Part shown: positions 1 through 8,429 of the stretch, in pieces
Layout: every line of letters starts with the position of its first letter
Numbering within the stretch: the stretch's first letter is position 1
NCBI GenBank assembly: GCA_013393545.1
Contig: JABXHG010000131.1
Span: 1 to 20,924 of the forward strand
DNA length: 20,924 nucleotides
Direction of reading: 5' to 3'
Origin: Alteromonadaceae bacterium
GTDB taxonomy: Bacteria; Pseudomonadota; Gammaproteobacteria; Pseudomonadales; Oleiphilaceae
Notes under the pieces: generated by a model
Told to the model about the DNA's origin: nothing
The model's database searches: none
The model's input: the letters and a program-made list of their open reading frames with translations, nothing else
Position numbers and translations under genes: made by a program

Positions 1-14
1 TCACGTAATGTGGC

Positions 15-119
15 CTATTGATAGACCTGTAGCGCGGCTCGGAGCGCATCCTCGGGCACATCCACGTTGCCCGGCTGTGTCATGCGTTTCTTGCCCTCCT
101 TCTGCTTCTGCATCAGTTT
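15..119 (-). pseudogene. lepA: Detached 3' end of lepA behind an in-frame stop codon
   Basis: Directly after the lepA stop codon (120-122) the same reading frame stays open for 34 codons to a TAG at 15-17. It encodes a tail that begins KLMQKQKEGKKRM and ends LRAALQVYQ. This matches what I recall of the normal C-terminus of LepA/EF4, where SRKKKLL-KQKEGKKRMK is conserved. Read through, the protein would be 606 positions, close to the usual 597-600. The sequence shows no shift of frame, so one base change (a Lys codon AAA to TAA) explains the break. The ATG at 111-113 has no evident ribosome binding site, so separate translation of the tail is unlikely. This is either a recent nonsense mutation, a base-call error, or stop-codon readthrough. 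Confidence 0.85.
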
Positions 120-1835
120 TTACTTACGGCTCACCTCGCCGCCGTAGCACTTCGCGGTCACGTTCTTGCGCAGCGCCTTGACCGTGACCCGCGCCACCAC
201 CTGAGTGCCGATGGCCGCCTGAATGGCAATATCGAACATCTGGCGGGGAATCAGCTCTTTCATCTTGTCGATCAGCTGACGGCCTTTATAGTGGGCCTGA
301 TCCTTGTGAACGATCAGCGCCAGAGCATCCACCCGCTCGCCGTTGATCAACACATCCAGGCGCACCAGCTTGGCCGGCTGGAAGCGCACGAACTGATAAT
401 CCAGCGAGGCAAAACCACGACTGGCCGATTTCACGCGGTCAAAGAAATCCAGCACCACCTCGGCCATGGGCAGCTCGTACACCACCTGCACCTGGTTGGA
501 CATGAAGTGCATGTTCTTCTGCACACCGCGCTTTTCCTCACACAAGGCAATCACATTACCCAGATGCTCCTGTGGCACCAGGATGCTGGCCTCGACGATT
601 GGCTCGCGCATTTCTTCGATGGAGCCAATATCCGGCAAGCGCGAAGGGTTGTCCACCGACAGGGTCTCACCCTGAGTGGTCACCACTTCATAGATAACGG
701 TGGGCGCGGTGGTGATCAGATCAATGCCGTATTCCCGTTCCAGCCGCTCCTGGATAATTTCCATGTGCAGCATGCCCAGGAAACCACAACGGAAGCCGAA
801 TCCCAGGGCGTCGGAGTTTTCCGGCTCGAAGAACAAAGAGGCGTCGTTCAGGGTGAGCTTTTCCAGCGCATCCCGGAAATCGTCGTAGTCATCCGAGCTG
901 ACCGGGAATAGGCCGGCGTAGACCTGCGGCTTCACTTTCTTGAAGCCCGGCAGCATCGGGGTTTCCTCGGCATACTTCTGATGCACGATGGTGTCGCCCA
1001 CCGGCGCGCCGTGGATGTCCTTGATACCGGCCACCACGAAGCCAACGTCGCCGGCCTCGAGAATGTTGGTGTCTTTCGGCTTCGGGTTGAAAATACCCAC
1101 CTTGTCGGCATTCCAGGCCTTGCCGGTGGACTTGATCACGATCTTGTCACCCTTGCGCAGGGTGCCTTCGGTAATCCGCACCAGCGACACCACGCCCAGG
1201 TAGTTGTCGAACCAGGAATCGATGATCAACGCTTGCAACGGTGCCTTGCGGTCGCCTTTGGGCGGCGGGATGCGGTGGATCAGGTCTTCCAGCACATCTT
1301 CCACACCCATGCCACTCTTGGCACTGCAGCGCACGGCGTCGGTGGCCTCGATGCCGATCACGTCTTCGATTTCTTCAGACACCCGGTCCGGCTCGGCCTG
1401 GGGCAGGTCCATCTTGTTCAGCACCGGCACCACTTCCAGGCCCTGCTCGATGGCGGTGTAGCAATTCGCGACCGACTGAGCTTCCACGCCCTGGCCGGCG
1501 TCGACCACCAGCAGCGCGCCTTCACAAGCGTACAGCGAGCGGGACACTTCATAGGAAAAGTCCACGTGGCCGGGGGTGTCGATAAAGTTGAGCTTGTAGA
1601 TCTGCCCGTCGCGGGCCTTGTAATCAAGCGTAACGCTCTGGGCCTTGATGGTGATCCCGCGTTCACGCTCCAGATCCATTGAATCGAGAACCTGCTCGGC
1701 CATTTCACGGTCAGTCAGGCCACCGCAGATCTGGATAAAGCGGTCGGCCAGGGTGGATTTACCGTGGTCAATGTGCGCGATGATGGAAAAATTTCGTATA
1801 CGACTGATGTCGTTATCTTTTTCGGCTTCAGACAT
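120..1835 (-). CDS. lepA: Elongation factor 4 (LepA), C-terminus cut by a premature TAA
   Basis: LepA/EF4 is a ribosome-bound translational GTPase resembling EF-G, implicated in back-translocation, 30S assembly or initiation. The GTPase motifs are all visible: AHIDHGKS (residues 20-27), DTPGH (86-90), NKMD (140-143) and SAKSG. The typical C-terminal domain follows and reaches [10 protein letters not shown], where TAA ends the frame at 571 residues; the family is about 600. The missing tail is still encoded in frame downstream (15-119). The start ATG is followed by [21 protein letters not shown], with the conserved part beginning at about residue 11; the ribosome binding site is weak. A sigma-70-like promoter lies 80 bp upstream (1916-1944), so lepA may be transcribed apart from the mucD operon. 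In relatives lepB (signal peptidase I) normally follows, outside this window. In ribosome-bound EF4 structures the C-terminal region reaches the peptidyl-transferase side, so loss of the tail could weaken function. Confidence 0.95.
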   Translation of the reverse strand: MSEAEKDNDISRIRNFSIIAHIDHGKSTLADRFIQICGGLTDREMAEQVLDSMDLERERGITIKAQSVTLDYKARDGQIYKLNFIDTPGHVDFSYEVSRSLYACEGALLVVDAGQGVEAQSVANCYTAIEQGLEVVPVLNKMDLPQAEPDRVSEEIEDVIGIEATDAVRCSAKSGMGVEDVLEDLIHRIPPPKGDRKAPLQALIIDSWFDNYLGVVSLVRITEGTLRKGDKIVIKSTGKAWNADKVGIFNPKPKDTNILEAGDVGFVVAGIKDIHGAPVGDTIVHQKYAEETPMLPGFKKVKPQVYAGLFPVSSDDYDDFRDALEKLTLNDASLFFEPENSDALGFGFRCGFLGMLHMEIIQERLEREYGIDLITTAPTVIYEVVTTQGETLSVDNPSRLPDIGSIEEMREPIVEASILVPQEHLGNVIALCEEKRGVQKNMHFMSNQVQVVYELPMAEVVLDFFDRVKSASRGFASLDYQFVRFQPAKLVRLDVLINGERVDALALIVHKDQAHYKGRQLIDKMKELIPRQMFDIAIQAAIGTQVVARVTVKALRKNVTAKCYGGEVSRK

Positions 1836-1915
1836 GCATCAAAACCCAGATGATATGAACACTCGGATGCAAGGATGCTGAGAGTCATCCGGTGCGGAAA
1901 TTAAAAACGGCAGGC

Positions 1916-1944
1916 ATTGTAACGCGAACAGAGGGCGCTGTCGC
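1916..1944 (-). promoter_or_regulatory. Candidate sigma-70 promoter of lepA
   Basis: On the minus strand a -35 box GCGACA (1939-1944, 4/6) and a -10 box TACAAT (1916-1921, 5/6) are separated by exactly 17 bp. Transcription would start near 1909, giving a leader of about 74 nt before the lepA ATG. A short palindrome, AGGGCG-ctgt-CGCCCT (1932-1947), overlaps the -35 box and could be an operator or a chance hairpin. Assigned by eye from consensus only. Confidence 0.5.
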
Positions 1945-1981
1945 CCTGAACGCCGCAGGTGGCGCGAGTTTAAGGTGATCC

Positions 1982-2013
1982 GGCAAGGTCGGCAGAACCT
2001 CGCCGACCTTGCC
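1982..2013 (-). terminator. Perfect 12-bp inverted repeat just after mucD
   Basis: The arms GGCAAGGTCGGC (1982-1993) and GCCGACCTTGCC (2002-2013) are exact reverse complements around an 8-nt loop, and start 14 bp past the mucD stop codon. In RNA this is a very stable GC-rich stem, placed where the sigma-E operon should end and upstream of the lepA promoter. There is no U-run after the stem in the mucD direction, so it is not a textbook intrinsic terminator. It may terminate weakly, or protect the 3' end of the message from exonucleases. Confidence 0.5.
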
Positions 2014-2026
2014 AGTAAAGGCAGGA

Positions 2027-3505
2027 TCAGGGCCGCATCACCAGATAGCTGGCGCGGCCTTCCCGGATGATGCGCACCGACACGGCCCGGTTATCCGGCA
2101 GCCGTTCCACCGCTGCCCGGAAGTCCGCCAGCGAAGTCACCGGCCGGCGATTGAGCTCGGTGATCACGTCCCGCACCCGAATACCGGCCTGGTAAGCAGG
2201 ACCACGTTCCATGTCGGTGACCACCACACCGCCTTCAATTCCCAGCGAGCGGGCGGCCTCTTCCGGCAGCGGCTCGACGCTCAAGCCCAGCGCATTACCG
2301 GCGCTGCTGTCCGGCTCCTGGCCACTGGTGGTTGGGGAGCGCTCACCGTCTTCCGGTAACTGGCCGATTTCAACGTTCAGAGTCATTTCGTCACCTTCGC
2401 GCAGAACCGTCAAAGGTACGGACTCGCCCACCGGCGTACGCCCGACCATGGGCGGCAGGTCGGCGGAGGTTTCCACGGTCATGCCGTCAAACTCCAGAAC
2501 AATATCGCCGGAGCGCAACCCACCGGCAGCTGCGGGCGAGTCTTCCATTACCTCGGCAATCAGTGCGCCCCGGGGGCGGTCAAGGCCAAAGGTTTCGGCC
2601 AGATCGCGGTTCACTTCCTGAATCAGGACGCCCAGCCAGCCACGGGCCACCGAGCCGTCATCGCGCAGCTGCCGGAACACGTTCATGGCGTCGTCGATGG
2701 GGATGGCAAATGAAACTCCCATAAAACCACCTGAGCGGGTGTAGATCTGAGAGTTGATACCGACCACTTCACCATCGAGGTTGAACAAGGGGCCACCGGA
2801 GTTGCCCGGGTTGATGGCGACGTCGGTCTGGATGAACGGCACATAGTTCTCCGAGGGAAGCGACCGCCCCAGCGCACTGACGATGCCCGCGGTTACCGTG
2901 TAGTCAAAACCGAACGGCGAGCCGATGGCAAACACCCATTCACCCACTTCCAGGTCACGGGAGCGGCCGATACTGACCACGGGTAAATCTTCACCATTCT
3001 CGATTTTCAGCACCGCCATATCGGAGCGGGGATCGGTACCGACAATGGTGGCGCTGAATTCCCGACGGTCGCTGAGCCGGACAATCACTTCGTCGGCACC
3101 TTCCACTACGTGGTTGTTGGTCAGCACATAGCCGTCGGCGGACACGATAAAGCCCGACCCCATGGAGCGGCGAGGCTGTTGGCGGGAATGGGGGGAATCG
3201 CCGAAGGGCGATTGCGGCCCACGAAAGAAGTCGCGCAGAAACGGCGGCAGCTGCTCGAGCTGCCGCTCGTCAAACGGGGAGCCATGGAAGCCTGAGTTGC
3301 GACTGGCCGGTTCGCTGGTGGTACTGATGTTCACCACCGCGCTGGCATTATCTTCAACCAGATCGGTGAAATCCGGCAACTGCGCCGAAGCGGGAGGGCT
3401 CCAGAGCAAGGCGATCGTGGCTGCCAGTAACAAGGCGCCCGCCGCAAACCGAACCGGTTCGAATGCAACGGGTAGCGCCGCCGCTTGAACTTTCGTGCTC
3501 TTCAT
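2027..3505 (-). CDS. mucD: Periplasmic serine protease MucD (HtrA/DegP family)
   Basis: A 492-residue Do-family protease that degrades misfolded envelope proteins and, in Pseudomonas, restrains the AlgU (sigma-E) response. A signal peptide with a hydrophobic core at about 19-35 ends in SPPASA, with cleavage likely after residue 41. The trypsin-like domain shows the catalytic triad: His132 in TNNHVVEGA, Asp162 in DPRSDMAVL and Ser236 in NPGNSGGPL. Two PDZ domains follow (roughly 275-365 and 395-490). The start at 3505 is preceded by a strong Shine-Dalgarno sequence, GAGGGG, 5-6 nt upstream; a longer frame to 3553 has no such support. It is the last gene of the rpoE operon, 77 bp after rseC, and has a possible promoter of its own. 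Confidence 0.95.
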   Translation of the reverse strand: MKSTKVQAAALPVAFEPVRFAAGALLLAATIALLWSPPASAQLPDFTDLVEDNASAVVNISTTSEPASRNSGFHGSPFDERQLEQLPPFLRDFFRGPQSPFGDSPHSRQQPRRSMGSGFIVSADGYVLTNNHVVEGADEVIVRLSDRREFSATIVGTDPRSDMAVLKIENGEDLPVVSIGRSRDLEVGEWVFAIGSPFGFDYTVTAGIVSALGRSLPSENYVPFIQTDVAINPGNSGGPLFNLDGEVVGINSQIYTRSGGFMGVSFAIPIDDAMNVFRQLRDDGSVARGWLGVLIQEVNRDLAETFGLDRPRGALIAEVMEDSPAAAGGLRSGDIVLEFDGMTVETSADLPPMVGRTPVGESVPLTVLREGDEMTLNVEIGQLPEDGERSPTTSGQEPDSSAGNALGLSVEPLPEEAARSLGIEGGVVVTDMERGPAYQAGIRVRDVITELNRRPVTSLADFRAAVERLPDNRAVSVRIIREGRASYLVMRP

Positions 3506-3534
3506 AGTCACCCCTCTGTCGTCGGACTCTGCAG

Positions 3535-3564
3535 ATATTCTGGGGCCAGGCACGCCATTTTCAA
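3535..3564 (-). promoter_or_regulatory. Possible internal promoter for mucD
   Basis: Between rseC and mucD the minus strand carries TTGAAA (3559-3564, 5/6 to the -35 consensus), an 18-bp spacer and GAATAT (3535-3540, 3/6 to the -10 consensus). This would give a leader of about 23 nt. Pseudomonas aeruginosa mucD is known to be expressed independently of the rest of the algU operon, which makes an internal promoter plausible. The -10 match is poor. Confidence 0.3.
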
Positions 3565-3576
3565 CTTACAAAATGG
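3555..3576 (-). repeat. Small hairpin between rseC and mucD
   Basis: CCATTTT (3555-3561) and AAAATGG (3570-3576) form a perfect 7-bp inverted repeat with an 8-nt loop, just after the rseC stop. It overlaps the candidate mucD -35 box. It is AU-rich and weak, with no following U-run in the operon direction; it could be a processing or attenuation site, or chance. Confidence 0.3.
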
Positions 3577-3582
3577 TAGGCA

Positions 3583-4032
3583 TTACAAGCCACTGACGGC
3601 AGCAATACGGTTGACCCGCAACATCCGCGGCTGGCAGGCCTCGCCATCACGGCCCTGACGGAATCGCAACAGGGCAAAACCCGCCGCTAACCCGGCACCG
3701 GCGCCCAGCACCGCCGCCAGATCGTTGCCCCCAAACCAGCGAAAGCCGGCAATACAACCAAACACCATGGCCAGCAGCGGAATACCGTAGACCCGCAACG
3801 AAGCGGTCAGCAGCGAGCGCTCGTCGATACCCAGTACCACTTCGTCGCCCACCCGGGCCAACGCGCTGTTAAGCACGCGCACCTGATTGGCTCGCCCGCC
3901 ACTAACCGATGCCAACGCCCTCTGGCCGCAACCAGCCCGGGCCGAGCAACTCTGGCAGGCGCTGGTACGAATGGTTTGCACCCAGGCGCTGTTGCCGTCA
4001 ATGGCCACCACTTTGCCGGTTTCAGTAATCAT
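3583..4032 (-). CDS. rseC: RseC/MucC inner-membrane sigma-E regulatory protein
   Basis: A 149-residue protein of the RseC/MucC family, a positive modulator of sigma-E activity; homologues are also tied to reduction of the SoxR Fe-S cluster. The N-terminal half has the family's cysteine cluster, CQSCSARAGC (Cys26, Cys29, Cys35), suited to binding a metal or Fe-S cluster. Two hydrophobic segments (about 78-98 and 104-123) form a membrane hairpin. The start was set at MITETGKVVA because that is where similarity begins, a GGAG lies about 10 nt upstream, and its ATG overlaps the end of rseB by 11 nt, pointing to translational coupling. The open frame extends further upstream to 4113, but only inside rseB. 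Confidence 0.9.
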   Translation of the reverse strand: MITETGKVVAIDGNSAWVQTIRTSACQSCSARAGCGQRALASVSGGRANQVRVLNSALARVGDEVVLGIDERSLLTASLRVYGIPLLAMVFGCIAGFRWFGGNDLAAVLGAGAGLAAGFALLRFRQGRDGEACQPRMLRVNRIAAVSGL

Positions 4033-5059
4033 GGCCCAGCCACTCCACAGCACTGGCATCGGCAATCTCAACCGAGTCCGCCAGCTGGCGTGCCGTCTGC
4101 GGCGGAATTTCACCCACCACGGCGATCAGGAAAGGCCGGCTCTGAACATCCACCTGGCGCATGTAGATGGTGGTGGCACCAATGCGGGACGCGCCGGTGG
4201 GCATTTGCAGTTTGCCGGCCGGTTCGACAAACACCGAGAAAGCCGCCAGACCGTCCGAAAATGCCACCACATGGCCCCGACGGGAACGGGGCGCGGCGGC
4301 CGGCACAAAGCCCTCGGGACGCCAGCCCAGAGCCCAGCCACTGGTGCGATTGGCGGGCGATTCGCCCTTGTGCGGGGCTCCCAGGGTCCGGGCAATCTCA
4401 CGGCCCCGGGTCTGGATCTCGAATTCTTCATCCGGAATCTTGTCGCCAATTTCCAGACTGGTAAACTGGAACTGTTCCAGCACCTCGCCCGCCGGGTCGC
4501 GTACCTGGCTCTTGACCAGCAAACCGGTATTTTTTTCCAGCCACAAACGGTGGCTATGGCGATGTTCATCCCGCGCGCGCAAGGCAATGGTTACCACATC
4601 ATAACCGGCAACCCGATCATCACCGAGCAACTCAGGGGTGTACCACTGCACCATCGGGGTCTGCTGGGCGGAAAACGCTTCAGCAAAGGGGCCGGAGGGA
4701 ATCACATCATCCAGGCGAATACGCCCCTGGTCGGGTAACACGCACACCACGTCCATGCCCTTGCGGACAATTTCGCCGCTGCCACCGTCCTGCAACACCA
4801 GCCGTTCTTCCACCTGGCCGTCACGGTAGCGATGGGCGATGCGCATCGAATGCACCTGGTCGCCACGGGCGTAGACGAACACCCCGCGATAAGAGGTCAT
4901 GTTCAGCGCCGGGCCCAGTTTTTCCAGCCACTCATCGGCGGTCTCCGGCTGGTTTTCGGACTGCCCAGCATCGGGCCCCGCCTGCACCGGCAAAGCCAAC
5001 GCCATAGCCATCAGCACCAGGGCGGCAAACCAGACCCTGACCGCCATCCGATCGTTCAT
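4022..5059 (-). CDS. rseB: Periplasmic sigma-E regulator RseB/MucB
   Basis: RseB binds the periplasmic part of the anti-sigma factor RseA and shields it from the first cut by DegS/AlgW until lipid or LPS signals release it. The protein has a signal peptide (MNDRMAVRVWFAALVLMAMA, then a cleavage site near LPVQA), followed by a LolA-like N-terminal domain with the typical MTSYRGVFVYARGDQVHSMR segment and a smaller C-terminal domain. I chose the ATG at 5059 (345 residues) because GGGAG lies 8 nt upstream. An alternative ATG at 5077, immediately after the rseA stop, would add six residues. It lies between rseA and rseC as in other sigma-E operons. Confidence 0.93.
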   Translation of the reverse strand: MNDRMAVRVWFAALVLMAMALALPVQAGPDAGQSENQPETADEWLEKLGPALNMTSYRGVFVYARGDQVHSMRIAHRYRDGQVEERLVLQDGGSGEIVRKGMDVVCVLPDQGRIRLDDVIPSGPFAEAFSAQQTPMVQWYTPELLGDDRVAGYDVVTIALRARDEHRHSHRLWLEKNTGLLVKSQVRDPAGEVLEQFQFTSLEIGDKIPDEEFEIQTRGREIARTLGAPHKGESPANRTSGWALGWRPEGFVPAAAPRSRRGHVVAFSDGLAAFSVFVEPAGKLQMPTGASRIGATTIYMRQVDVQSRPFLIAVVGEIPPQTARQLADSVEIADASAVEWLGHDY

Positions 5060-5077
5060 GCCGGATACTCCCGCCAT

Positions 5078-5662
5078 TCAATAACCACCGTTCACACTGA
5101 CCATCCGCGCATAGCCCATGGAGCCACGCCCGGCACCCACACTGTTGTGCTGGGCATGCTCAAGCATGTACTGGCGCATCTGCCGACGCTGCTCCTCGTC
5201 CAACCCCTGCAGGGTCACTTCCTGAATACTGGCTGGCAATACCGGTGACGCCTGAGTAACCGCCACCTGGTCGGCTTCGTTGTCGGCCGGAGCCGAGGCC
5301 AGCTGATCGCCGCCGGGCACCGGCGCTTCGTTCTGCCAGCCGGTGCCGGCGCCAAATCCCACCACCAAAGCCAGGGCTACCATGGCCGCTACCGGCCATT
5401 GCCAACTGCGGCTGACTGGCCGGAGCGGCGCCGTTTCCGGTTGCGCCGGCTGGCCATTCAGGGTTGCCTGCACCCGTGATGCCATATCCTCGCCCGCCAT
5501 GGGGCCATGATTCTCGTGCATCAGGTCGCGGATTTGCTGCCAGCGTTGCCACTGGCCACGTACGTCTTCCTGGTCACCACGGGACAGCAGCCGGCGTACC
5601 GACAACTCGTCGGCTTCGTCGTCCATCATGGCGGACAGGGTTTCTCTGAGACGCTCGTCCAT
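5078..5662 (-). CDS. rseA: Anti-sigma-E factor RseA/MucA
   Basis: A 194-residue single-pass inner-membrane anti-sigma factor that holds sigma-E (RpoE/AlgU) at the membrane. The N-terminal cytoplasmic domain starts MDERLRETLSAMMDDEADEL, the characteristic RseA/MucA opening. The transmembrane helix is at about 88-106, and the periplasmic tail is the expected target of RseB and the DegS/AlgW protease. The ATG at 5662 has GTGAGG 9 nt upstream. A GTG at 5677, next to the rpoE stop, is a possible longer start. The gene follows rpoE with a 15-bp gap. The frame is intact, so there is no sign of a mucA-type inactivating mutation. Confidence 0.93.
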   Translation of the reverse strand: MDERLRETLSAMMDDEADELSVRRLLSRGDQEDVRGQWQRWQQIRDLMHENHGPMAGEDMASRVQATLNGQPAQPETAPLRPVSRSWQWPVAAMVALALVVGFGAGTGWQNEAPVPGGDQLASAPADNEADQVAVTQASPVLPASIQEVTLQGLDEEQRRQMRQYMLEHAQHNSVGAGRGSMGYARMVSVNGGY

Positions 5663-5677
5663 CGGGGGCAACCTCAC

Positions 5678-6376
5678 TTACGTCGATGAATGATTGAGCA
5701 ACGGCCCAAGATGGCGATCCACCGCATCCCGGGCCCGGAAGATTCTGGAACGGACGGTGCCGATCGGGCACTCCAGAATCCGGGCAATATCTTCATAACT
5801 CAAACCGTCGTATTCCCGCAGCAGGAAGGCCGACCGAAGTTCCTCCGGCAAGCCGGCGATGGCGGTATTGAGAGCCTGCTGCAACTGTTCGCGCTGCAGC
5901 AGCTTTTCCGGCGAGGCCACATCACGCAGGCGGCCGCCGTCATCGAAATTCTCGGCATCCGCGACATCGGCCGAACCCTGAGGCCGTCGCCCCCTGGCTT
6001 CGAGAAAATTCTTGGCGGTATTCACGGCAATCCGGTAAAGCCAGGTATAGAAGGCGCTGTCACCCCGAAACCGGTCTATCGCCCGGTAGGCTTTCACGAA
6101 GGTGTCCTGGGTCAGGTCCATGACTTCCTGGGAGTCGTACACATAACGACTGATGATCGACGCCACACGGGACTGATACTTTACCACCAGCAAATCAAAC
6201 GCTGCCCGATCACCGTTGCGCACTTTACGCAACAGTTGCAGATCGGTCTGGCTATCCGCCTGACCGGTCGATTGGTGGCTGTTATCAGGGTTCATGGACG
6301 AAGCAACACGATGTCCCGGGGTTTCGGCCGAGGCCGGCCCTTGTTTGATCAATTTCACCTGCGCCGCTGCTGTCAT
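5678..6376 (-). CDS. rpoE: Extracytoplasmic stress sigma factor RpoE/AlgU
   Basis: An ECF sigma factor directing transcription of envelope-stress genes. Region 2 (about 48-118, with FDLLVVKYQSRV and QDTFVKAYRAIDRFRG) and region 4 (about 165-218, with LREYDGLSYEDIA and CPIGTVRSRIFRAR) are clear and closely resemble Pseudomonas AlgU. The start is uncertain. The ATG at 6376 (232 residues) has AGGAG 10 nt upstream, but gives about 27 residues more than the internal ATG at 6295 (205 residues). The latter fits the family length of about 193 better but has no visible ribosome binding site. It heads the rpoE-rseA-rseB-rseC-mucD operon and is divergent from nadB. Confidence 0.93.
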   Translation of the reverse strand: MTAAAQVKLIKQGPASAETPGHRVASSMNPDNSHQSTGQADSQTDLQLLRKVRNGDRAAFDLLVVKYQSRVASIISRYVYDSQEVMDLTQDTFVKAYRAIDRFRGDSAFYTWLYRIAVNTAKNFLEARGRRPQGSADVADAENFDDGGRLRDVASPEKLLQREQLQQALNTAIAGLPEELRSAFLLREYDGLSYEDIARILECPIGTVRSRIFRARDAVDRHLGPLLNHSST

Positions 6377-6444
6377 TCGCCCCTTGCTCCTGAACCGGGT
6401 TCCGGGCCGGCCCCGAAAGGGTCCGGCATCAACCGTCAGGCCAA

Positions 6445-6471
6445 ATAGACAGCGGGCGCAAAGTTTAGTTC
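6445..6471 (-). promoter_or_regulatory. Candidate sigma-E (RpoE) autoregulatory promoter of rpoE
   Basis: On the minus strand GAACTA (6466-6471) and TCTAT (6445-6449) are 16 bp apart. The sigma-E/AlgU consensus is GAACTT, 16-17 bp, TCTGA. Spacing and most bases fit, and rpoE operons are known to be self-activated. Transcription would begin near 6438, leaving a leader of about 60 nt before the ATG at 6376. Confidence 0.55.
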
Positions 6472-6508
6472 AATACACGCTCACATTATGGCCCGCGACA
6501 ACGACCCA

Positions 6509-8116
6509 ATGCCACACTCCTACGAATACGACGTTCTGATCATCGGCAGCGGCGCCGCCGGCCTGACGGTCGCGCTTAATCTGCCCGAACACTTGCGCGT
6601 GTGCGTGGTCAGCAAGGCTGACATCAGCTCCGGCGCCACACTCTGGGCCCAGGGCGGCATTGCCGCGGTGATGGACGCCACCGATTCGGTGGAAGACCAC
6701 ATTCAGGACACCCTGAAAGCCGGCGGCGGCCTGTGCCACGAAGACGCCGTGCGCTTTACCGTGGAACACGGCAAGGAAAGCATCGACTGGCTGATTGACT
6801 CGGGGGTGGACTTCACCCGCGAGGAAGACCAGCAACACTATCACCTGACCCGCGAGGGCGGCCACAGCCACCGGCGCATTATTCACTCCGCAGACGCCAC
6901 CGGCCGGGCCGTGTCCACCACCCTGGCCAGCCAGGCCATAGCCCGGCCCAACATCGAGCTGAAATCCGGCCGGGTGGCGGTGGATCTGACCACCAATCGC
7001 AAGCTGTCCCTACCCGGCAACCGGTGCGTGGGCGCCTACATCCTGAACCTGGATGACAACCATGTGGAGCTGTACCAGGCGCGCTTTACCGTGGTGGCCA
7101 CCGGCGGTGCCTCCAAGGCCTACCGGTACACCACCAACCCGGACGGCGCCTCCGGCGACGGCATTGCCATGGCCTGGCGCGCGGGTTGCCGGGTGGCCAA
7201 CATGGAATTCAACCAGTTCCACCCCACCTGCCTGTACCACCCCCATGCCAAATCGTTTCTGATTACCGAAGCGGTGCGCGGTGAAGGCGGTGTGCTCAAG
7301 CTGCCGGACGGCAGCCGGTTCATGGACCGTTTCGACGACCGGGCCGAACTGGCGCCTCGGGACATCGTCGCCCGCGCCATCGACCATGAAATGAAACGCC
7401 TGGGCGCCGATCATCTGTACCTCGATATCAGCCACAAGCCGACGGAATTCGTGAAACACCACTTCCCGACCATTTACGAGAAGTGCCTGGGCTTTGGCAT
7501 CGACATCACCAAAGACCCCATCCCGGTGGTACCGGCTGCTCACTATACCTGTGGCGGCATTATCAGCGACGAACGCGCACGAACCGATGTAAACCAGCTG
7601 TATGTGGTGGGCGAAGCGGCATTCACCGGCCTGCACGGAGCCAACCGCATGGCCAGTAATTCGCTGCTCGAATGCCTGGTCTACGGCCGGGCTGCCGCCG
7701 CCGACATTACCCGCCGGGAAGCCGACATTCCGGCCCCACCGCAGGTCCCCGGCTGGGATGAAAGCCAGGTCCGGGACAGCGACGAAGACGTGGTGATTTC
7801 CCACAACTGGGATGAATTGCGCCACTTCATGTGGGATTATGTCGGCATCGTGCGCACCACCAAACGCTTGCAGCGGGCCAAACACCGGGTGGACCTTCTA
7901 CACAGCGAGATCAACGAGTTTTACAGCAACTACCGGGTCAGTAACGACCTGATCGAGTTGCGTAATCTGGTGACGGTGTCTGACCTGATCATCTGCTCGG
8001 CGCTGCAGCGCAAGGAAAGCCGGGGCCTGCACTACACCCTGGACTACCCGGGCCTGAACCACGACAGCCAGGACACCGTACTGGTGCCGACGACTTATCG
8101 AACGCAGTCTCCCTGA
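6509..8116 (+). CDS. nadB: L-aspartate oxidase (NadB)
   Basis: NadB is the FAD enzyme that oxidises L-aspartate to iminoaspartate, the first step of de novo NAD synthesis, in partnership with NadA. With the start at 6509 it has 535 residues, normal for the family. The FAD-binding motif is [11 protein letters not shown] (residues 9-19). Family blocks [10 protein letters not shown] (281-290), HYTCGG (345-350) and [15 protein letters not shown] (374-388) contain the substrate and flavin contacts shared with succinate dehydrogenase and fumarate reductase flavoproteins. An ATG at 6488 would add seven residues; neither start has a convincing ribosome binding site, and the shorter matches where homology begins. 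It is divergent from rpoE, as in Pseudomonas, and is followed by sdhE after 40 bp. Confidence 0.95.
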   Translation: MPHSYEYDVLIIGSGAAGLTVALNLPEHLRVCVVSKADISSGATLWAQGGIAAVMDATDSVEDHIQDTLKAGGGLCHEDAVRFTVEHGKESIDWLIDSGVDFTREEDQQHYHLTREGGHSHRRIIHSADATGRAVSTTLASQAIARPNIELKSGRVAVDLTTNRKLSLPGNRCVGAYILNLDDNHVELYQARFTVVATGGASKAYRYTTNPDGASGDGIAMAWRAGCRVANMEFNQFHPTCLYHPHAKSFLITEAVRGEGGVLKLPDGSRFMDRFDDRAELAPRDIVARAIDHEMKRLGADHLYLDISHKPTEFVKHHFPTIYEKCLGFGIDITKDPIPVVPAAHYTCGGIISDERARTDVNQLYVVGEAAFTGLHGANRMASNSLLECLVYGRAAAADITRREADIPAPPQVPGWDESQVRDSDEDVVISHNWDELRHFMWDYVGIVRTTKRLQRAKHRVDLLHSEINEFYSNYRVSNDLIELRNLVTVSDLIICSALQRKESRGLHYTLDYPGLNHDSQDTVLVPTTYRTQSP

Positions 8117-8156
8117 ACAGAGACCTTCACTCAGTTTTTTTAAAACGGAAACCATT

Positions 8157-8429
8157 ATGTCCGAGTTCACTGACGAAAAAGCACGCACTGAATACCATCG
8201 GCTCTGGTGGCACAGCCGCCGTGGCATGCTGGAGCTGGACAACCTGTTGATCCCCTTTCTGGAAGAAGCCTACCGGGATCTGGAGCCAGCCGACCAGGCG
8301 CGGTACCGGAAACTGATCAACTGCGAAGACGCGGATATGTTCCAGTGGTTCATGCAACAGGGTCGCCCGGAAGATCCGGATTTGCAGCGCATCGTCGACA
8401 TCATCCTTCAGCGTGTCCAGCCAGCTTGA
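8157..8429 (+). CDS. sdhE: FAD assembly factor SdhE (YgfY/CptB)
   Basis: A 90-residue soluble protein of the SdhE/Sdh5 family, which promotes covalent attachment of FAD to the succinate dehydrogenase and fumarate reductase flavoprotein subunits. The hallmark RGxxE motif is present as RRGMLELD (residues 21-28), and the all-helical length is typical. E. coli CptB was also described as the antitoxin for CptA (YgfX), encoded by the adjacent gene, as here. The 3' end overlaps the next gene by 17 nt, indicating coupling. Lying directly after nadB, itself a paralogue of SdhA, is common in this lineage. Confidence 0.93.
   Translation: MSEFTDEKARTEYHRLWWHSRRGMLELDNLLIPFLEEAYRDLEPADQARYRKLINCEDADMFQWFMQQGRPEDPDLQRIVDIILQRVQPA

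Noticed and set aside
15..130. Programmed frameshift as explanation of the lepA break
   Set aside because: The downstream tail is in the same frame as the upstream part, so a shift of frame is not needed; only a base substitution or readthrough fits.
981..1682. Long plus-strand open frame (233 codons) opposite lepA
   Set aside because: Antisense shadow of a GC-rich conserved gene; composition is His/Gln/Val-rich without recognisable domains, and lepA on the other strand explains the sequence.
6461..6489. Sigma-70 promoter for nadB using CATTAT as -10
   Set aside because: No acceptable -35 box at 16-18 bp; the sequence there is better explained as the opposite-strand sigma-E promoter of rpoE.
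8113..8140. Intrinsic terminator after nadB (short stem then a T-run)
   Set aside because: Only a 4-bp CTGA/TCAG stem precedes the T-run, and sdhE follows immediately on the same strand with conserved gene order; too weak to call.
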